Part shown: positions 37,076 through 44,448 of the stretch, piece after piece
Position numbering within the stretch: the first letter of the stretch is position 1
Layout: every line of letters starts with the position of its first letter
Source: Clostridia bacterium
GTDB taxonomy: Bacteria > Bacillota > Clostridia > Oscillospirales > Acutalibacteraceae
Length of the DNA stretch: 64,000 bases
Reading direction: 5' to 3'
Assembly (NCBI GenBank): GCA_900768075.1
Contig: CAAGBN010000064.1
Location: 1 to 64,000 of the forward strand
Notes under the pieces: generated by a model
What the model saw: only the letters and a program-made list of their open reading frames with translations
Told to the model about the DNA's origin: nothing
The model's database searches: none
Made by a program: the position numbers and the translations under genes

Positions 37076-37957
37076 ATGAATAAAAATAAAACAGTTAAAC
37101 TTATAGCCTTGATTGTGGCTATGATTCTTATTGTTGGTATAGGCGTTTTTGCAAACGCCCTTGTAGGTAATCCAGTCTCAAAATATTTAGCTGAAAAATC
37201 AGCTGAAAAGGTTATCGCTCAGGAGCATCCTGATAAAGATTTTTATATCGAAAGAGTATTCTACAGCTTCAAGGACGGCTTTTATCATATTACTGTCAAT
37301 TCTCCCTCAAGCCCTGACAGCAAATTTAATATTATGAGTAATTTTTACGGTAAAGTGTGTCTCAACACTTATAATGATGTTATAAAAAACAAGCGCAACA
37401 CCGCCGACAGACTCTGGAAGGAATACAGAGATGCCACAGATAAGATCTTGGAAAGTCCTTCTTTCCCATATAAAGCACATATAGCCTTCGGTGATATTGA
37501 GTTTCGTGACAGAGAGAGTATCGGTGTTGACTTTATGCTTCCCGATTACGGTATAGTGACAGATACACTTGAGCTTGACGGCTATTATGATATTATGGAG
37601 CTTGGCAAGAAAGCAGGCCATATAACCTTGTATGTGTATGATGAAGATGTCAGTGTCAAGCGACTCTGTCAGATTCTGCTCGATGTGAAAGATATACTGA
37701 ATAAATCTGGCATAGAGTTTTATGCTATCGACTGTGTGGTTGAGTATCCACGACCCGAAGATGAGAACGAACAACAAAAAGAGGGCAGGGTAGAGGTTGT
37801 GAATTTCCTATGTGAAGACATATATGAAAAGGGCCTTGCAGACAGAGTTGCCGAGGTTAACCGAAAAGCAGAGGAGTATTACGCGAAGCAGGATAAAATC
37901 AAACAGCAGGAAATAGAAGCATATCAGAAGTCTCTTGAAGAACAAAATCAACATTAA
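37076..37957 (+). CDS. Membrane-anchored extracytoplasmic protein (YfjL-like)
   Basis: 293 residues. One N-terminal membrane helix (VKLIALIVAMILIVGIGVF) is followed by an extracytoplasmic region. The first part (AEKVIAQEHPDKDFYIERVFYSFKDGFYHITVNSP) resembles the YfjL-type domain found in ECF sigma operons. The C-terminal ~50 residues are charged and probably helical. It starts three bases after the anti-sigma and ends the operon. It may be the sensor or an output of the sigma system (inference). Confidence 0.72.
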   Translation: MNKNKTVKLIALIVAMILIVGIGVFANALVGNPVSKYLAEKSAEKVIAQEHPDKDFYIERVFYSFKDGFYHITVNSPSSPDSKFNIMSNFYGKVCLNTYNDVIKNKRNTADRLWKEYRDATDKILESPSFPYKAHIAFGDIEFRDRESIGVDFMLPDYGIVTDTLELDGYYDIMELGKKAGHITLYVYDEDVSVKRLCQILLDVKDILNKSGIEFYAIDCVVEYPRPEDENEQQKEGRVEVVNFLCEDIYEKGLADRVAEVNRKAEEYYAKQDKIKQQEIEAYQKSLEEQNQH

Positions 37958-37964
37958 TAAAACA

Positions 37965-37994
37965 GCACCTCGCTTTGTCGGCGGGGTGCATTTT
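37965..37994 (+). terminator. Intrinsic terminator of the sigma operon
   Basis: GCACCTCGC (37965-37973) pairs with GCGGGGTGC (37981-37989), followed by ATTTTAT. Confidence 0.85.
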
Positions 37995-38023
37995 ATATAA
38001 AGGCGGATATTTTAACGCGTACC

Positions 38024-38093
38024 AAAACAAAAAGCACCCTCGCAGAGAGTGCCTAACATATCCATTATAGCAAATCTTAAATGACGAAGTCAA
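38024..38093 (-). ncRNA. Very short minus-strand transcription unit: promoter directly followed by a terminator
   Basis: On the minus strand TTGACT (38093-38088), an 18-base spacer and TATAAT (38069-38064) make a strong promoter. Only about ten bases after the expected start (about 38057) lies the hairpin GCACTCTC, loop TGC, GAGGGTGC (38052-38034), and then TTTTTGTTTT. The predicted transcript is about 35 nt with no coding capacity. It could be a tiny RNA, an attenuated leader or a relic. The function is unknown. Confidence 0.55.
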
Positions 38094-38167
38094 CGGTTTT
38101 GAAGGCATTTTCGGAGATTCTACCTTTTGCATAAAAACATCATATGTAAATTTGTACAAAAAAGATA

Positions 38168-38196
38168 TTGAAATGTGGAAAAAATTATGTTATATT
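38168..38196 (+). promoter_or_regulatory. Sigma-A-type promoter of a candidate RNA gene
   Basis: TTGAAA (38168-38173), 17-base spacer, TATATT (38191-38196). The expected start is near 38203. It is divergent from the minus-strand promoter at 38064-38093. Confidence 0.8.
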
Positions 38197-38202
38197 ATAG
38201 AC

Positions 38203-38445
38203 ACAGAAAGGGAAAGGTGATACCAATGAGATAGGTAGAAACCAAGTCTTCTGAAAAAGGATTTTAAAAATAAAGAGTAAGAAATTAAAATGAAGAAAAC
38301 AGTAAAACCCGGAGAAAGACGAAGACAACGAATTCTGTAGAAAGTAGAGGTTGACCAAATGCTGTTAGATAATAAGTCAGAACAGAAGTAACCCCCCGGA
38401 CCAAAAAAGATGTGTGAAGAAACATCGGTCCTCGGGGGTTATTTC
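38203..38445 (+). ncRNA. Candidate ~240-nt RNA gene of unknown function with three mini-ORFs
   Basis: A promoter and a complex terminator bracket about 240 A/G-rich bases with no normal gene. Three tiny frames exist: ATG AGA TAG at 38226-38234 behind AAAGGTGA; a 16-codon frame at 38290-38340 (MKKTVKPGERRRQRIL); and a 10-codon frame at 38359-38391 (MLLDNKSEQK) behind AGAGG. The last two share a frame and are separated by one TAG. The final stop overlaps the terminator. It could be a regulatory RNA or a leader-peptide unit; no known RNA family is recognised. Confidence 0.6.
38390..38445 (+). terminator. Terminator of the candidate RNA gene
   Basis: AACCCCC-C-GGACC at 38390-38402 pairs with GGTCC-TC-GGGGGTT at 38427-38440. 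An inner GATGT/ACATC arm is also present, and a short T run follows. Confidence 0.85.
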
Positions 38446-38472
38446 AATTTATGGGATAATTTTAAAGTTGTG

Positions 38473-38493
38473 CAGCCATAGGGCTGTTTTTTT
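38473..38493 (+). terminator. Small intrinsic terminator upstream of the SDR gene
   Basis: CAGCC, ATAG, GGCTG followed by seven T. It acts as a second stop signal behind the candidate RNA. Confidence 0.75.
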
Positions 38494-38494
38494 G

Positions 38495-38523
38495 TTGCAC
38501 TCTTTAAACTTTAGTGATATAAT
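38495..38523 (+). promoter_or_regulatory. Sigma-A-type promoter of the SDR gene
   Basis: TTGCAC (38495-38500), 17-base spacer, TATAAT (38518-38523), 31 bases before the start codon. Confidence 0.82.
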
Positions 38524-38554
38524 AGTCTCAGCTTTAAAAAAGGAGAATGATATT

Positions 38555-39349
38555 ATGAAGCATATTCTTGTTACAGGTGCAACAGGCGGTATGGGTAAGG
38601 CTATATGCGAAACTCTTACCCAAAAAGGCTATAAGGTTTACGGCATTGATTACAGAATCGGCGAAGAAATGAAAGGCGTTGAGCTTTATGAGTGCGACGT
38701 AACTGACACCGAATCTGTAGAAAAGGTTTGTGAAAGTATAAAGGCGCAGACACAGAGACTTGACGGTATTGTACATACAGCTGGTATATATGATATGGAC
38801 TCACTTATTGAAATGTCAGAGGAAAGATTCACACGTATTTTTGACATCAATGTTTTCGGTGTTTTCCGTATCAATAAGATTTTTGCTCCTATGCTTACAA
38901 AGGGCAGCAGAATCGTTATCACCTCAAGTGAGCTTGCTCCTCTTGACCCTCTTCCCTTCAACGGCATTTACGGCATCACAAAGGCTACTCTTGAGAAGTA
39001 TGCCTTCTCACTTCGTATGGAAACCAATCTTCTTGGTATTCCTGTTTCTATCATAAGACCCGGTGCTGTTAAGACAGGTCTTCTCGGTGCATCAACTCAG
39101 GCTATTGACAGATTTGTTTCAAATACTCAGCTTTACAAGTCAACCTCAACAAGATTCAAGAAGATTGTTGACAGTGTTGAGTCAAGAAATATTACTCCCG
39201 ACAAAATTGCGGATAAGGTCCTTGAAGCTCTCGAATCCAAGACTCCCAAGTATGTTTATAAAATCAACCGTAATCCTTTGCTTTTACTTCTCAACAGTCT
39301 GCCTGATAGACTGCAGGTTGATATTATCGGTCTGATACTTAAGGATTGA
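38555..39349 (+). CDS. Short-chain dehydrogenase/reductase
   Basis: 264 residues from ATG 38555 (AAAAAAGGAG upstream). The nucleotide-binding motif is LVTGATGGMGKAICETL. The substrate-side HTAGIYDMDSL and catalytic SSELAPLDPLPFNGIYGITK include the Ser and YxxxK residues. The C-terminus resembles SDR7C/retinol-dehydrogenase-like proteins of Clostridia. The substrate is not predicted. It is monocistronic between its own promoter and terminator. Confidence 0.88.
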   Translation: MKHILVTGATGGMGKAICETLTQKGYKVYGIDYRIGEEMKGVELYECDVTDTESVEKVCESIKAQTQRLDGIVHTAGIYDMDSLIEMSEERFTRIFDINVFGVFRINKIFAPMLTKGSRIVITSSELAPLDPLPFNGIYGITKATLEKYAFSLRMETNLLGIPVSIIRPGAVKTGLLGASTQAIDRFVSNTQLYKSTSTRFKKIVDSVESRNITPDKIADKVLEALESKTPKYVYKINRNPLLLLLNSLPDRLQVDIIGLILKD

Positions 39350-39373
39350 TAACAAATATACTATCTGAAAATT

Positions 39374-39410
39374 ACCAAGCTGTTACAGTTTTGTCATAGC
39401 TTGGTTTTTC
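39374..39410 (+). terminator. Intrinsic terminator of the SDR gene
   Basis: ACCAAGCT (39374-39381) pairs with AGCTTGGT (39398-39405), then TTTTC. Confidence 0.85.
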
Positions 39411-39412
39411 TA

Positions 39413-39441
39413 TTTACTTACAGCAGCCTTTATGCTACAAT
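39413..39441 (+). promoter_or_regulatory. Sigma-A-type promoter of the TraX-like gene
   Basis: TTTACT (39413-39418), 17-base spacer, TACAAT (39436-39441). Confidence 0.7.
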
Positions 39442-39488
39442 ATAACTGAGCTAAGACTCGGATTAACTTGAAAGTGAGGTGTCAGACT

Positions 39489-40262
39489 ATGACAGCATTA
39501 CAGAAACTTCCAAAAAATTCACCTCTTATCAAACATCCATTTGGCGGACTTACTTCAAATATGCTCAGAACTTTGGCAGTTATATTTATGATAAGCGACC
39601 ACGTGTGGGCAACATATATGTCCTTCGGTGACTGGATGACCAATATCGGCAGAATGGCATTTCCCATATTCGCCTTTCAGATAGCAGAGGGCTTTGTACA
39701 TACCAAAAACTTCAAAAAGTACGCCCTTCGCCTTTTAGGTTTTGCGCTCATATCGGAGCTTCCATTCAATCTTTTCTATTCAAGCCGTTGGTTTAACCCC
39801 TATCATCAGAATGTGCTTTTCACACTTCTTCTGGGTCTTATGGCGATTAAGGTTATTGATAATCTCAAGAAAAATCACAAGGCTAAAGATATCGCATTAT
39901 CAGCTCTTTGGCTGTTGCTGATAGTTATAGGGTCGGTACTCGGCTTTGTTGACTACGGCCTTAACGGTGTGCTTATGGTGGTGATTTTCTATATTTTCAG
40001 AGATTTCCCATTTGCATGGCTCGGTCAGCTTATCGGTATGGTGTGCATCAATATCATTTTCTTTGAGGGTCAGGTTATACCCACAGAGATTTTCGGTACT
40101 ACTGTCGAGATACCCACTCAGGCATATGCGGTTTTCTCTCTGATACCCATATGGCTTTACGGCGGAAGAAAGGGTATATCAAACAAGGCTCTGCAGTATG
40201 GCTTCTATGCATTCTATCCCGTGCATATGATTATACTGTATCTTATAAAATATTTCGCATAA
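39489..40262 (+). CDS. TraX-family integral membrane protein
   Basis: 257 residues from ATG 39489 (GTGAGGTG upstream). About eight transmembrane helices. The TraX family motif is LRTLAVIFMISDHV, followed by IGRMAFPIFAFQIAEGFVHTKN and the C-terminal YGFYAFYPVHMIILYLIK. TraX acetylates F pilin in E. coli, but chromosomal Firmicutes members have no known pilin target and may be membrane acyltransferases. There are no conjugation genes nearby, so the plasmid role is not implied. Confidence 0.87.
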   Translation: MTALQKLPKNSPLIKHPFGGLTSNMLRTLAVIFMISDHVWATYMSFGDWMTNIGRMAFPIFAFQIAEGFVHTKNFKKYALRLLGFALISELPFNLFYSSRWFNPYHQNVLFTLLLGLMAIKVIDNLKKNHKAKDIALSALWLLLIVIGSVLGFVDYGLNGVLMVVIFYIFRDFPFAWLGQLIGMVCINIIFFEGQVIPTEIFGTTVEIPTQAYAVFSLIPIWLYGGRKGISNKALQYGFYAFYPVHMIILYLIKYFA

Positions 40263-40265
40263 TTA

Positions 40266-40294
40266 AAAGCTCTCGGTTATATGCCGAGAGCTTT
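40266..40294. terminator. Bidirectional terminator between the TraX-like and MerR genes
   Basis: AAAGCTCTCGG (40266-40276) pairs with CCGAGAGCTTT (40284-40294). It serves two convergent genes. Confidence 0.88.
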
Positions 40295-40298
40295 GGTT

Positions 40299-41582
40299 TT
40301 ACCAATTCATATTGATATATTCAGGAACAATAGTGTCTGCGGAATCGATAGGGTCTTTGATATCTCGTGATGTGTAAATAAATCGCACGGTTTCGGTTTT
40401 GTCATTATAGGCAAAAATTCTGTAAAGATATCTTTTGTCCCAGTTATTTTCTGAAAAATCATCGTAATAAACACACTGCCAATCACCTTTTGTTACTATG
40501 GTAACAGGCTGGTCGAATTCCATATTCAGATATTTATCTTTGTATTCTTTATAATATTGTGAGAAATCATCGTACCCTTTATATTTGTCAATCAGCCTCC
40601 ATTCGGCGTGGATTTCTAAAAATTCATTGCCACCAAAGAAATCCTGATAGTATTTATAATAATACTTTGTGCTGTTCGGATATGTATCAGGTAAGTCGAG
40701 TAATAGGTTAGGTATGCGATGAGAATAAGAAGCATAGTCATGTATTTCTTTCGGAAAGAAATCTGTAATGCTATTGTCTTTGGCAAACTCATCTATTATA
40801 AGATAGTCTTTTGGCGATGTTGTCTTCGAACAGGCATTGGGGGAGAAAATAGAATAAACACTGTTAAAGAAGAAAGGGATTGCTAAAAGTATTGAAACCA
40901 GTGAAATTAAAATGTGTCGTATGAGTCGTTTTTTGCTTGGGGTGAAAATCTTTCTTCTTCGATAGTAAAGCAGAAGATATATACTGCTTGCAACTACAAA
41001 AACAACTATAAACACCTTAGCGAAAAAATATAAATCCACAGTTTTGACCGAGGGATATAAATAATCAAAATTAAACATGCCAAGAAGAGAAATATATAAA
41101 ATGTTAGCGAATATATAAATGAGCCCTATGACTCCCAAAACGGTGAAAATGCGCTTCTCAATTTTCTCAGCCAAGGATAATCTGATATCACTTTCGGGGA
41201 TTTCCTTTTCTTGAGTTGCGCTGTTGAGGCTTTCGCATATAAGATCTATTGTAAGATTTTCTTCTGATACCACGGCTTCCAGCTTTTCAACAACGGCTTT
41301 GTCGCTTTCAATTTTGGCTGTGGTTTTCCCGATAAACTCTTCAACGGTTTTTCGGCAGGGTGCTGAGCCCTGTTTTAAAAGCTTTATCTCATTTATACTG
41401 AAGCCTGCCTTGCGAAGAGTGGCAACATTCTTAAGTGCTTCTACATCTTCTTCGGAAAACTCGATATTTTTTCGCCCTGCATAGCTTTCGTTGCAAGAGG
41501 GTGAGATAAGACCGTTTTCCATATATAATCTTACGGCTCTGTCGGTAAGTCCGGTTTGCTCTAATACATCTTTCATTTTCAT
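40299..41582 (-). CDS. Membrane-bound MerR-family regulator with extracytoplasmic C-terminal domain
   Basis: 427 residues. The N-terminal MerR winged helix is MKDVLEQTGLTDRAVRLYMENGLI, followed by a coiled coil (about 75-125). Then come three transmembrane helices (about 143-168, 182-205 and 218-242). Three helices put the ~180-residue C-terminal domain outside. The start is ATG 41582 with AAAGGAGGT upstream; an earlier in-frame ATG at 41612 would extend into the promoter. A one-component membrane sensor is inferred. It has its own MerR-type promoter. Confidence 0.85.
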   Translation of the reverse strand: MKMKDVLEQTGLTDRAVRLYMENGLISPSCNESYAGRKNIEFSEEDVEALKNVATLRKAGFSINEIKLLKQGSAPCRKTVEEFIGKTTAKIESDKAVVEKLEAVVSEENLTIDLICESLNSATQEKEIPESDIRLSLAEKIEKRIFTVLGVIGLIYIFANILYISLLGMFNFDYLYPSVKTVDLYFFAKVFIVVFVVASSIYLLLYYRRRKIFTPSKKRLIRHILISLVSILLAIPFFFNSVYSIFSPNACSKTTSPKDYLIIDEFAKDNSITDFFPKEIHDYASYSHRIPNLLLDLPDTYPNSTKYYYKYYQDFFGGNEFLEIHAEWRLIDKYKGYDDFSQYYKEYKDKYLNMEFDQPVTIVTKGDWQCVYYDDFSENNWDKRYLYRIFAYNDKTETVRFIYTSRDIKDPIDSADTIVPEYINMNW

Positions 41583-41614
41583 AAAAGGTACCTCCTTTTT
41601 GATTTGGTACACTT

Positions 41615-41645
41615 ATATTACAGTTTAACCTTGGGTAAATGTCAA
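41615..41645 (-). promoter_or_regulatory. MerR-type promoter with a 19-base spacer and central dyad
   Basis: On the minus strand TTGACA (41645-41640), a 19-base spacer and TAATAT (41620-41615). The spacer holds TTTACCC-AA-GGTTAAA (41639-41624), an imperfect inverted repeat. Elongated spacers with a central dyad are the hallmark of MerR-controlled promoters, so autoregulation is likely. Confidence 0.82.
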
Positions 41646-41713
41646 GAACTTTTGCAAAAATAATGCAAAAAGTTTAAAGAAAAATTTTTACTGTGAAATT
41701 ATGGTGAAAAATA

Positions 41714-41770
41714 TTGACGAAAAAATATTAACTGTGATATATTTAAGTTAAGTTATCGGTAGGCTACCGA
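41714..41770 (+). promoter_or_regulatory. Promoter and inverted repeat upstream of the zinc-ribbon membrane protein
   Basis: TTGACG (41714-41719), 18-base spacer, TATATT (41738-41743). Just downstream, TCGGTA-GGC-TACCGA (41756-41770) is a perfect inverted repeat near the expected transcript start. It may be an operator or a leader hairpin. Confidence 0.6.
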
Positions 41771-41786
41771 CAAAGGAGGAAACGCT

Positions 41787-42746
41787 ATGAATGAAATGTA
41801 TTTTTTTGAGTATATGATGGAAAATGTGGCAATATTCAGCCCCATAATTTCAGTGCTGAATATTCTTGCGATTGTGCTTGTAATTCTTTATATGCACTAC
41901 ACAGCTAAATATAAAAATCAGGAGCTTTCAGTTGCATGGTACATATTCGGATTTTTATTCTCTGTTCCGACTGCTATTGCTTTTGCAATTAAGAGTAAGA
42001 AGTTCCGTCACGAAAACACAAAGGTCTGCAGTCAGTGCGGTGACAAGTACCCCGAAACCTTTACTATGTGCTCACGCTGTCTTATTGAATTGCCTGAGCT
42101 TGATGACCCGAGCAGAATGAAAAAGAAAAAGCTCGGCAAGGCTTGCGGTATCGGCTTCTGGGTGGTTGTTGTTGCTACTGTTGTAGCAGTTGCCGCTCTT
42201 GTGGCTGTTGTATGGCAGCAGACCTGGGATCTTATGGAATTAGATGATACAACCTATAGAATCGGTATCACTGATGAAAACGGCGAAACTGTATACTACG
42301 ACAAAGAGGGCAATACCTATACTGACCCCTTTGCTGTGCTTATCTACGGCAAGGACGGTGAGGTTTACACCTATACCACAATAGAAGATGCAGGCGCAGG
42401 CGAGGATGCATTTTATTTTGAAAACACTGTTTATATCGACGAAGAGGGTAACGAATATGATCCCTACCTTTGCTATGTAGACGAAGACGGATATTTCTAC
42501 TATGACGAAAATTATGAAATAGTTTGGGACGATTCAGACTATGATTACGAGGCTGAGGAAGATATCGAATTAGAGCTTGATGAGCTTCTTGCGGAAAATG
42601 AAAACTACAGATATTATCAGGACAGATATATCGACGAAGACGGCAACCTTTATTACTATGCTGATGAAGTCAGCTGGAATGAAAAGGGCGAAATCATCAC
42701 AGCTGAAAACGATCCCAACCCTCCTGTAGAAGAAATTGAAGATTAA
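41787..42746 (+). CDS. Two-helix membrane protein with a zinc ribbon and an acidic Tyr-rich domain
   Basis: 319 residues. It has transmembrane helices at about 20-38 and 49-65, then a cytoplasmic CxxC...CxxC zinc ribbon (VCSQCGDKYPETFTMCSRC, 81-99). Another helix lies at about 125-143. The remaining ~170 residues are very acidic and Tyr-rich with repeats like GETVYYDKEGNTYTDP, GEVYTYTTIED and DEDGNLYYYAD. GGAGG precedes the ATG. No family with known function is recognised. It is divergent from the MerR gene and could be its target (inference). Confidence 0.72.
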   Translation: MNEMYFFEYMMENVAIFSPIISVLNILAIVLVILYMHYTAKYKNQELSVAWYIFGFLFSVPTAIAFAIKSKKFRHENTKVCSQCGDKYPETFTMCSRCLIELPELDDPSRMKKKKLGKACGIGFWVVVVATVVAVAALVAVVWQQTWDLMELDDTTYRIGITDENGETVYYDKEGNTYTDPFAVLIYGKDGEVYTYTTIEDAGAGEDAFYFENTVYIDEEGNEYDPYLCYVDEDGYFYYDENYEIVWDDSDYDYEAEEDIELELDELLAENENYRYYQDRYIDEDGNLYYYADEVSWNEKGEIITAENDPNPPVEEIED

Positions 42747-42782
42747 AAAATGAAGCAGGTACTTTCGGGTATCTGCTTTTTG

Positions 42783-42811
42783 TTGACTTGGATACAGTTT
42801 TGATTTATACT
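42783..42811 (+). promoter_or_regulatory. Sigma-A-type promoter of the GDPD gene
   Basis: TTGACT (42783-42788), 17-base spacer, TATACT (42806-42811). Confidence 0.83.
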
Positions 42812-42840
42812 ATAAAGGTAATAGATTTTGAGGTGATAGT

Positions 42841-43680
42841 ATGAACTTTGATCTTAAGGAAAAAGCAAAAGAAAACAGAATAATTATCGCTCACAGAGGT
42901 GTGGCAGGGGGCAATATACCCTGCAATACATTGGCGGCTTATGAGATAGCTCTCAAGCAGGGCGCAGATATGATAGAGGTGGATGTCAGCTGCAGTGCAG
43001 ACGGCAAGCTTTTTCTGTTTCATCCTATGATGGAGCTGTCGCATCTGAACAGGCCATTAATTCTCTCTGCTTTGCCCTACAGCCTCATTAAGAAGCTTCA
43101 CTACGTAAACTTTGACAGAGCACAGACACAGTTTAAAATAGCCGATTTTGACGATTTTTTAGAGCAGTTCAAGGGCAGATGCTATATCAATATTGATAAG
43201 TTCTGGTCAAATCCCGAAAAGATTTATAAGGCTATCAAGCGTCACGGTATGACAGATCAGATGCTGGTTAAGAGCAGACTTTCAAAAGACGGCAAGGTGC
43301 TGGATGTACTCGAAAATCTTGCGCCTGAAATAGCATTTATGCCTATTGTTAATGACACTTACAATCAGCACGAGGAAATTAAAAAGAGAGATATCAACTA
43401 CGTTGGTGTTGAGTGCTGCTTTAAACACGACACTGCCGAGATTGCGAGCGAAGAGTTTATAGATAAAATGCACCGAGATAATATACTTGTATGGGCTAAC
43501 TCTATAGTTTTCAGCCATAAGGTACAGCTTGCAGGCGGTCACAGTGATGACATCTCTTTAACTGAAAGCGAAGAAAAGGGCTGGGGCTGGCTCGCAGACA
43601 GAGGCTTTGATATGATTCAGACTGACTGGCCAGGTATGCTTATTGATTATCTTAAAAAGACTGACAGATATTACAAATAA
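42841..43680 (+). CDS. Glycerophosphodiester phosphodiesterase family protein
   Basis: 279 residues. GDPD core: IIIAHRGVAGGNIPCNTLAAYEIALKQGADMIEVDVSCSADG with His-Arg, Glu and Asp at the metal site, then LFLFHP with the second His. The C-terminal DRGFDMIQTDWPGMLIDYL closes the barrel. There is no signal peptide, so it is probably cytoplasmic. It would release glycerol 3-phosphate from glycerophosphodiesters. GAGGTGATAGT precedes the ATG. The HAD phosphatase gene follows by 12 bases. Confidence 0.88.
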   Translation: MNFDLKEKAKENRIIIAHRGVAGGNIPCNTLAAYEIALKQGADMIEVDVSCSADGKLFLFHPMMELSHLNRPLILSALPYSLIKKLHYVNFDRAQTQFKIADFDDFLEQFKGRCYINIDKFWSNPEKIYKAIKRHGMTDQMLVKSRLSKDGKVLDVLENLAPEIAFMPIVNDTYNQHEEIKKRDINYVGVECCFKHDTAEIASEEFIDKMHRDNILVWANSIVFSHKVQLAGGHSDDISLTESEEKGWGWLADRGFDMIQTDWPGMLIDYLKKTDRYYK

Positions 43681-43692
43681 AGGATGATTAAT

Positions 43693-44337
43693 ATGTTTGA
43701 AACGATTTTATTTGATCTTGACGGCACTCTCACAGATCCGGGGGAGGGTATAACCAACTCCGTTGCATATGCACTTAAAAAGTACGGCATAGAGGTGTCT
43801 GACAGAAGTGAGCTTTACAAGTTTATAGGACCTCCTCTTAAGGATTCCTTTATGAAGTACTACGGCTTTAATGAAGATAAGGCAGAGCAGGCCATAGCCT
43901 TTTACAGAGAATATTTCCGTGATAAGGGTATCTTCGAAAACAGAGTCTATGAGGGTGTTGAGGATATGCTGAGACAGCTGGATATTGACGGTAAAAAGAT
44001 AGTTCTTGCCACATCAAAGCCTGAAGAATTTGCAGTTAGAATACTTGAGCATTTCGACTTGAAAAAATATTTCAGCGTTGTTGCAGGTGCTTCTATGGAC
44101 TCATCCCGAAGCAAAAAGGGAGATGTTATTAAATATGCTATTTCTCTTTGCGAAGATTTCTGCAAGGACACTGCTGTAATGGTAGGCGACAGAGAGCACG
44201 ATATAATAGGTGCAAAAGAAAACGGCCTTAAGTCCATCGGTGTCCTTTACGGCTACGGTGACGAAAAGGAGCTGGAGACCGCAGGTGCTGATTATATAGT
44301 TAGCAGCCCTATAGAAGTGCTTTCATTGATATTGTAA
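43693..44337 (+). CDS. HAD-superfamily phosphatase, phosphoglycolate phosphatase-like
   Basis: 214 residues from ATG 43693 (AAAGGATG upstream; an ATG at 43684 is too close to that site). HAD motif I is LFDLDGTLTDPGEG, motif II is VLATSKPEEFA, motif III Lys lies in SRSKKGDVI and motif IV is VMVGDREHDIIGAKENG. The cap domain of about 60 residues is subclass C1. Likely a small phosphate-ester hydrolase; the substrate is unassigned. Co-transcribed with the GDPD gene. Confidence 0.88.
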   Translation: MFETILFDLDGTLTDPGEGITNSVAYALKKYGIEVSDRSELYKFIGPPLKDSFMKYYGFNEDKAEQAIAFYREYFRDKGIFENRVYEGVEDMLRQLDIDGKKIVLATSKPEEFAVRILEHFDLKKYFSVVAGASMDSSRSKKGDVIKYAISLCEDFCKDTAVMVGDREHDIIGAKENGLKSIGVLYGYGDEKELETAGADYIVSSPIEVLSLIL

Positions 44338-44369
44338 TGGGCCGATTTGACATAATTTAAAAATATTTA

Positions 44370-44398
44370 TTGAGTTTCACAGTTGGTTATGATAAAAT
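44370..44398 (+). promoter_or_regulatory. Sigma-A-type promoter of LCAT-like paralogue 3
   Basis: TTGAGT (44370-44375), 17-base spacer, TAAAAT (44393-44398). Confidence 0.78.
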
Positions 44399-44448
44399 AA
44401 ATGAGATGAATTAAGGTTTATTAAAATAATTTAAAGGGAGTTTGTCTT

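Noticed and set aside
39489..40262. Conjugation gene traX of a mobile element
   Set aside because: No other transfer, relaxase or integrase gene is nearby; TraX-like proteins are also common in chromosomes of Firmicutes.
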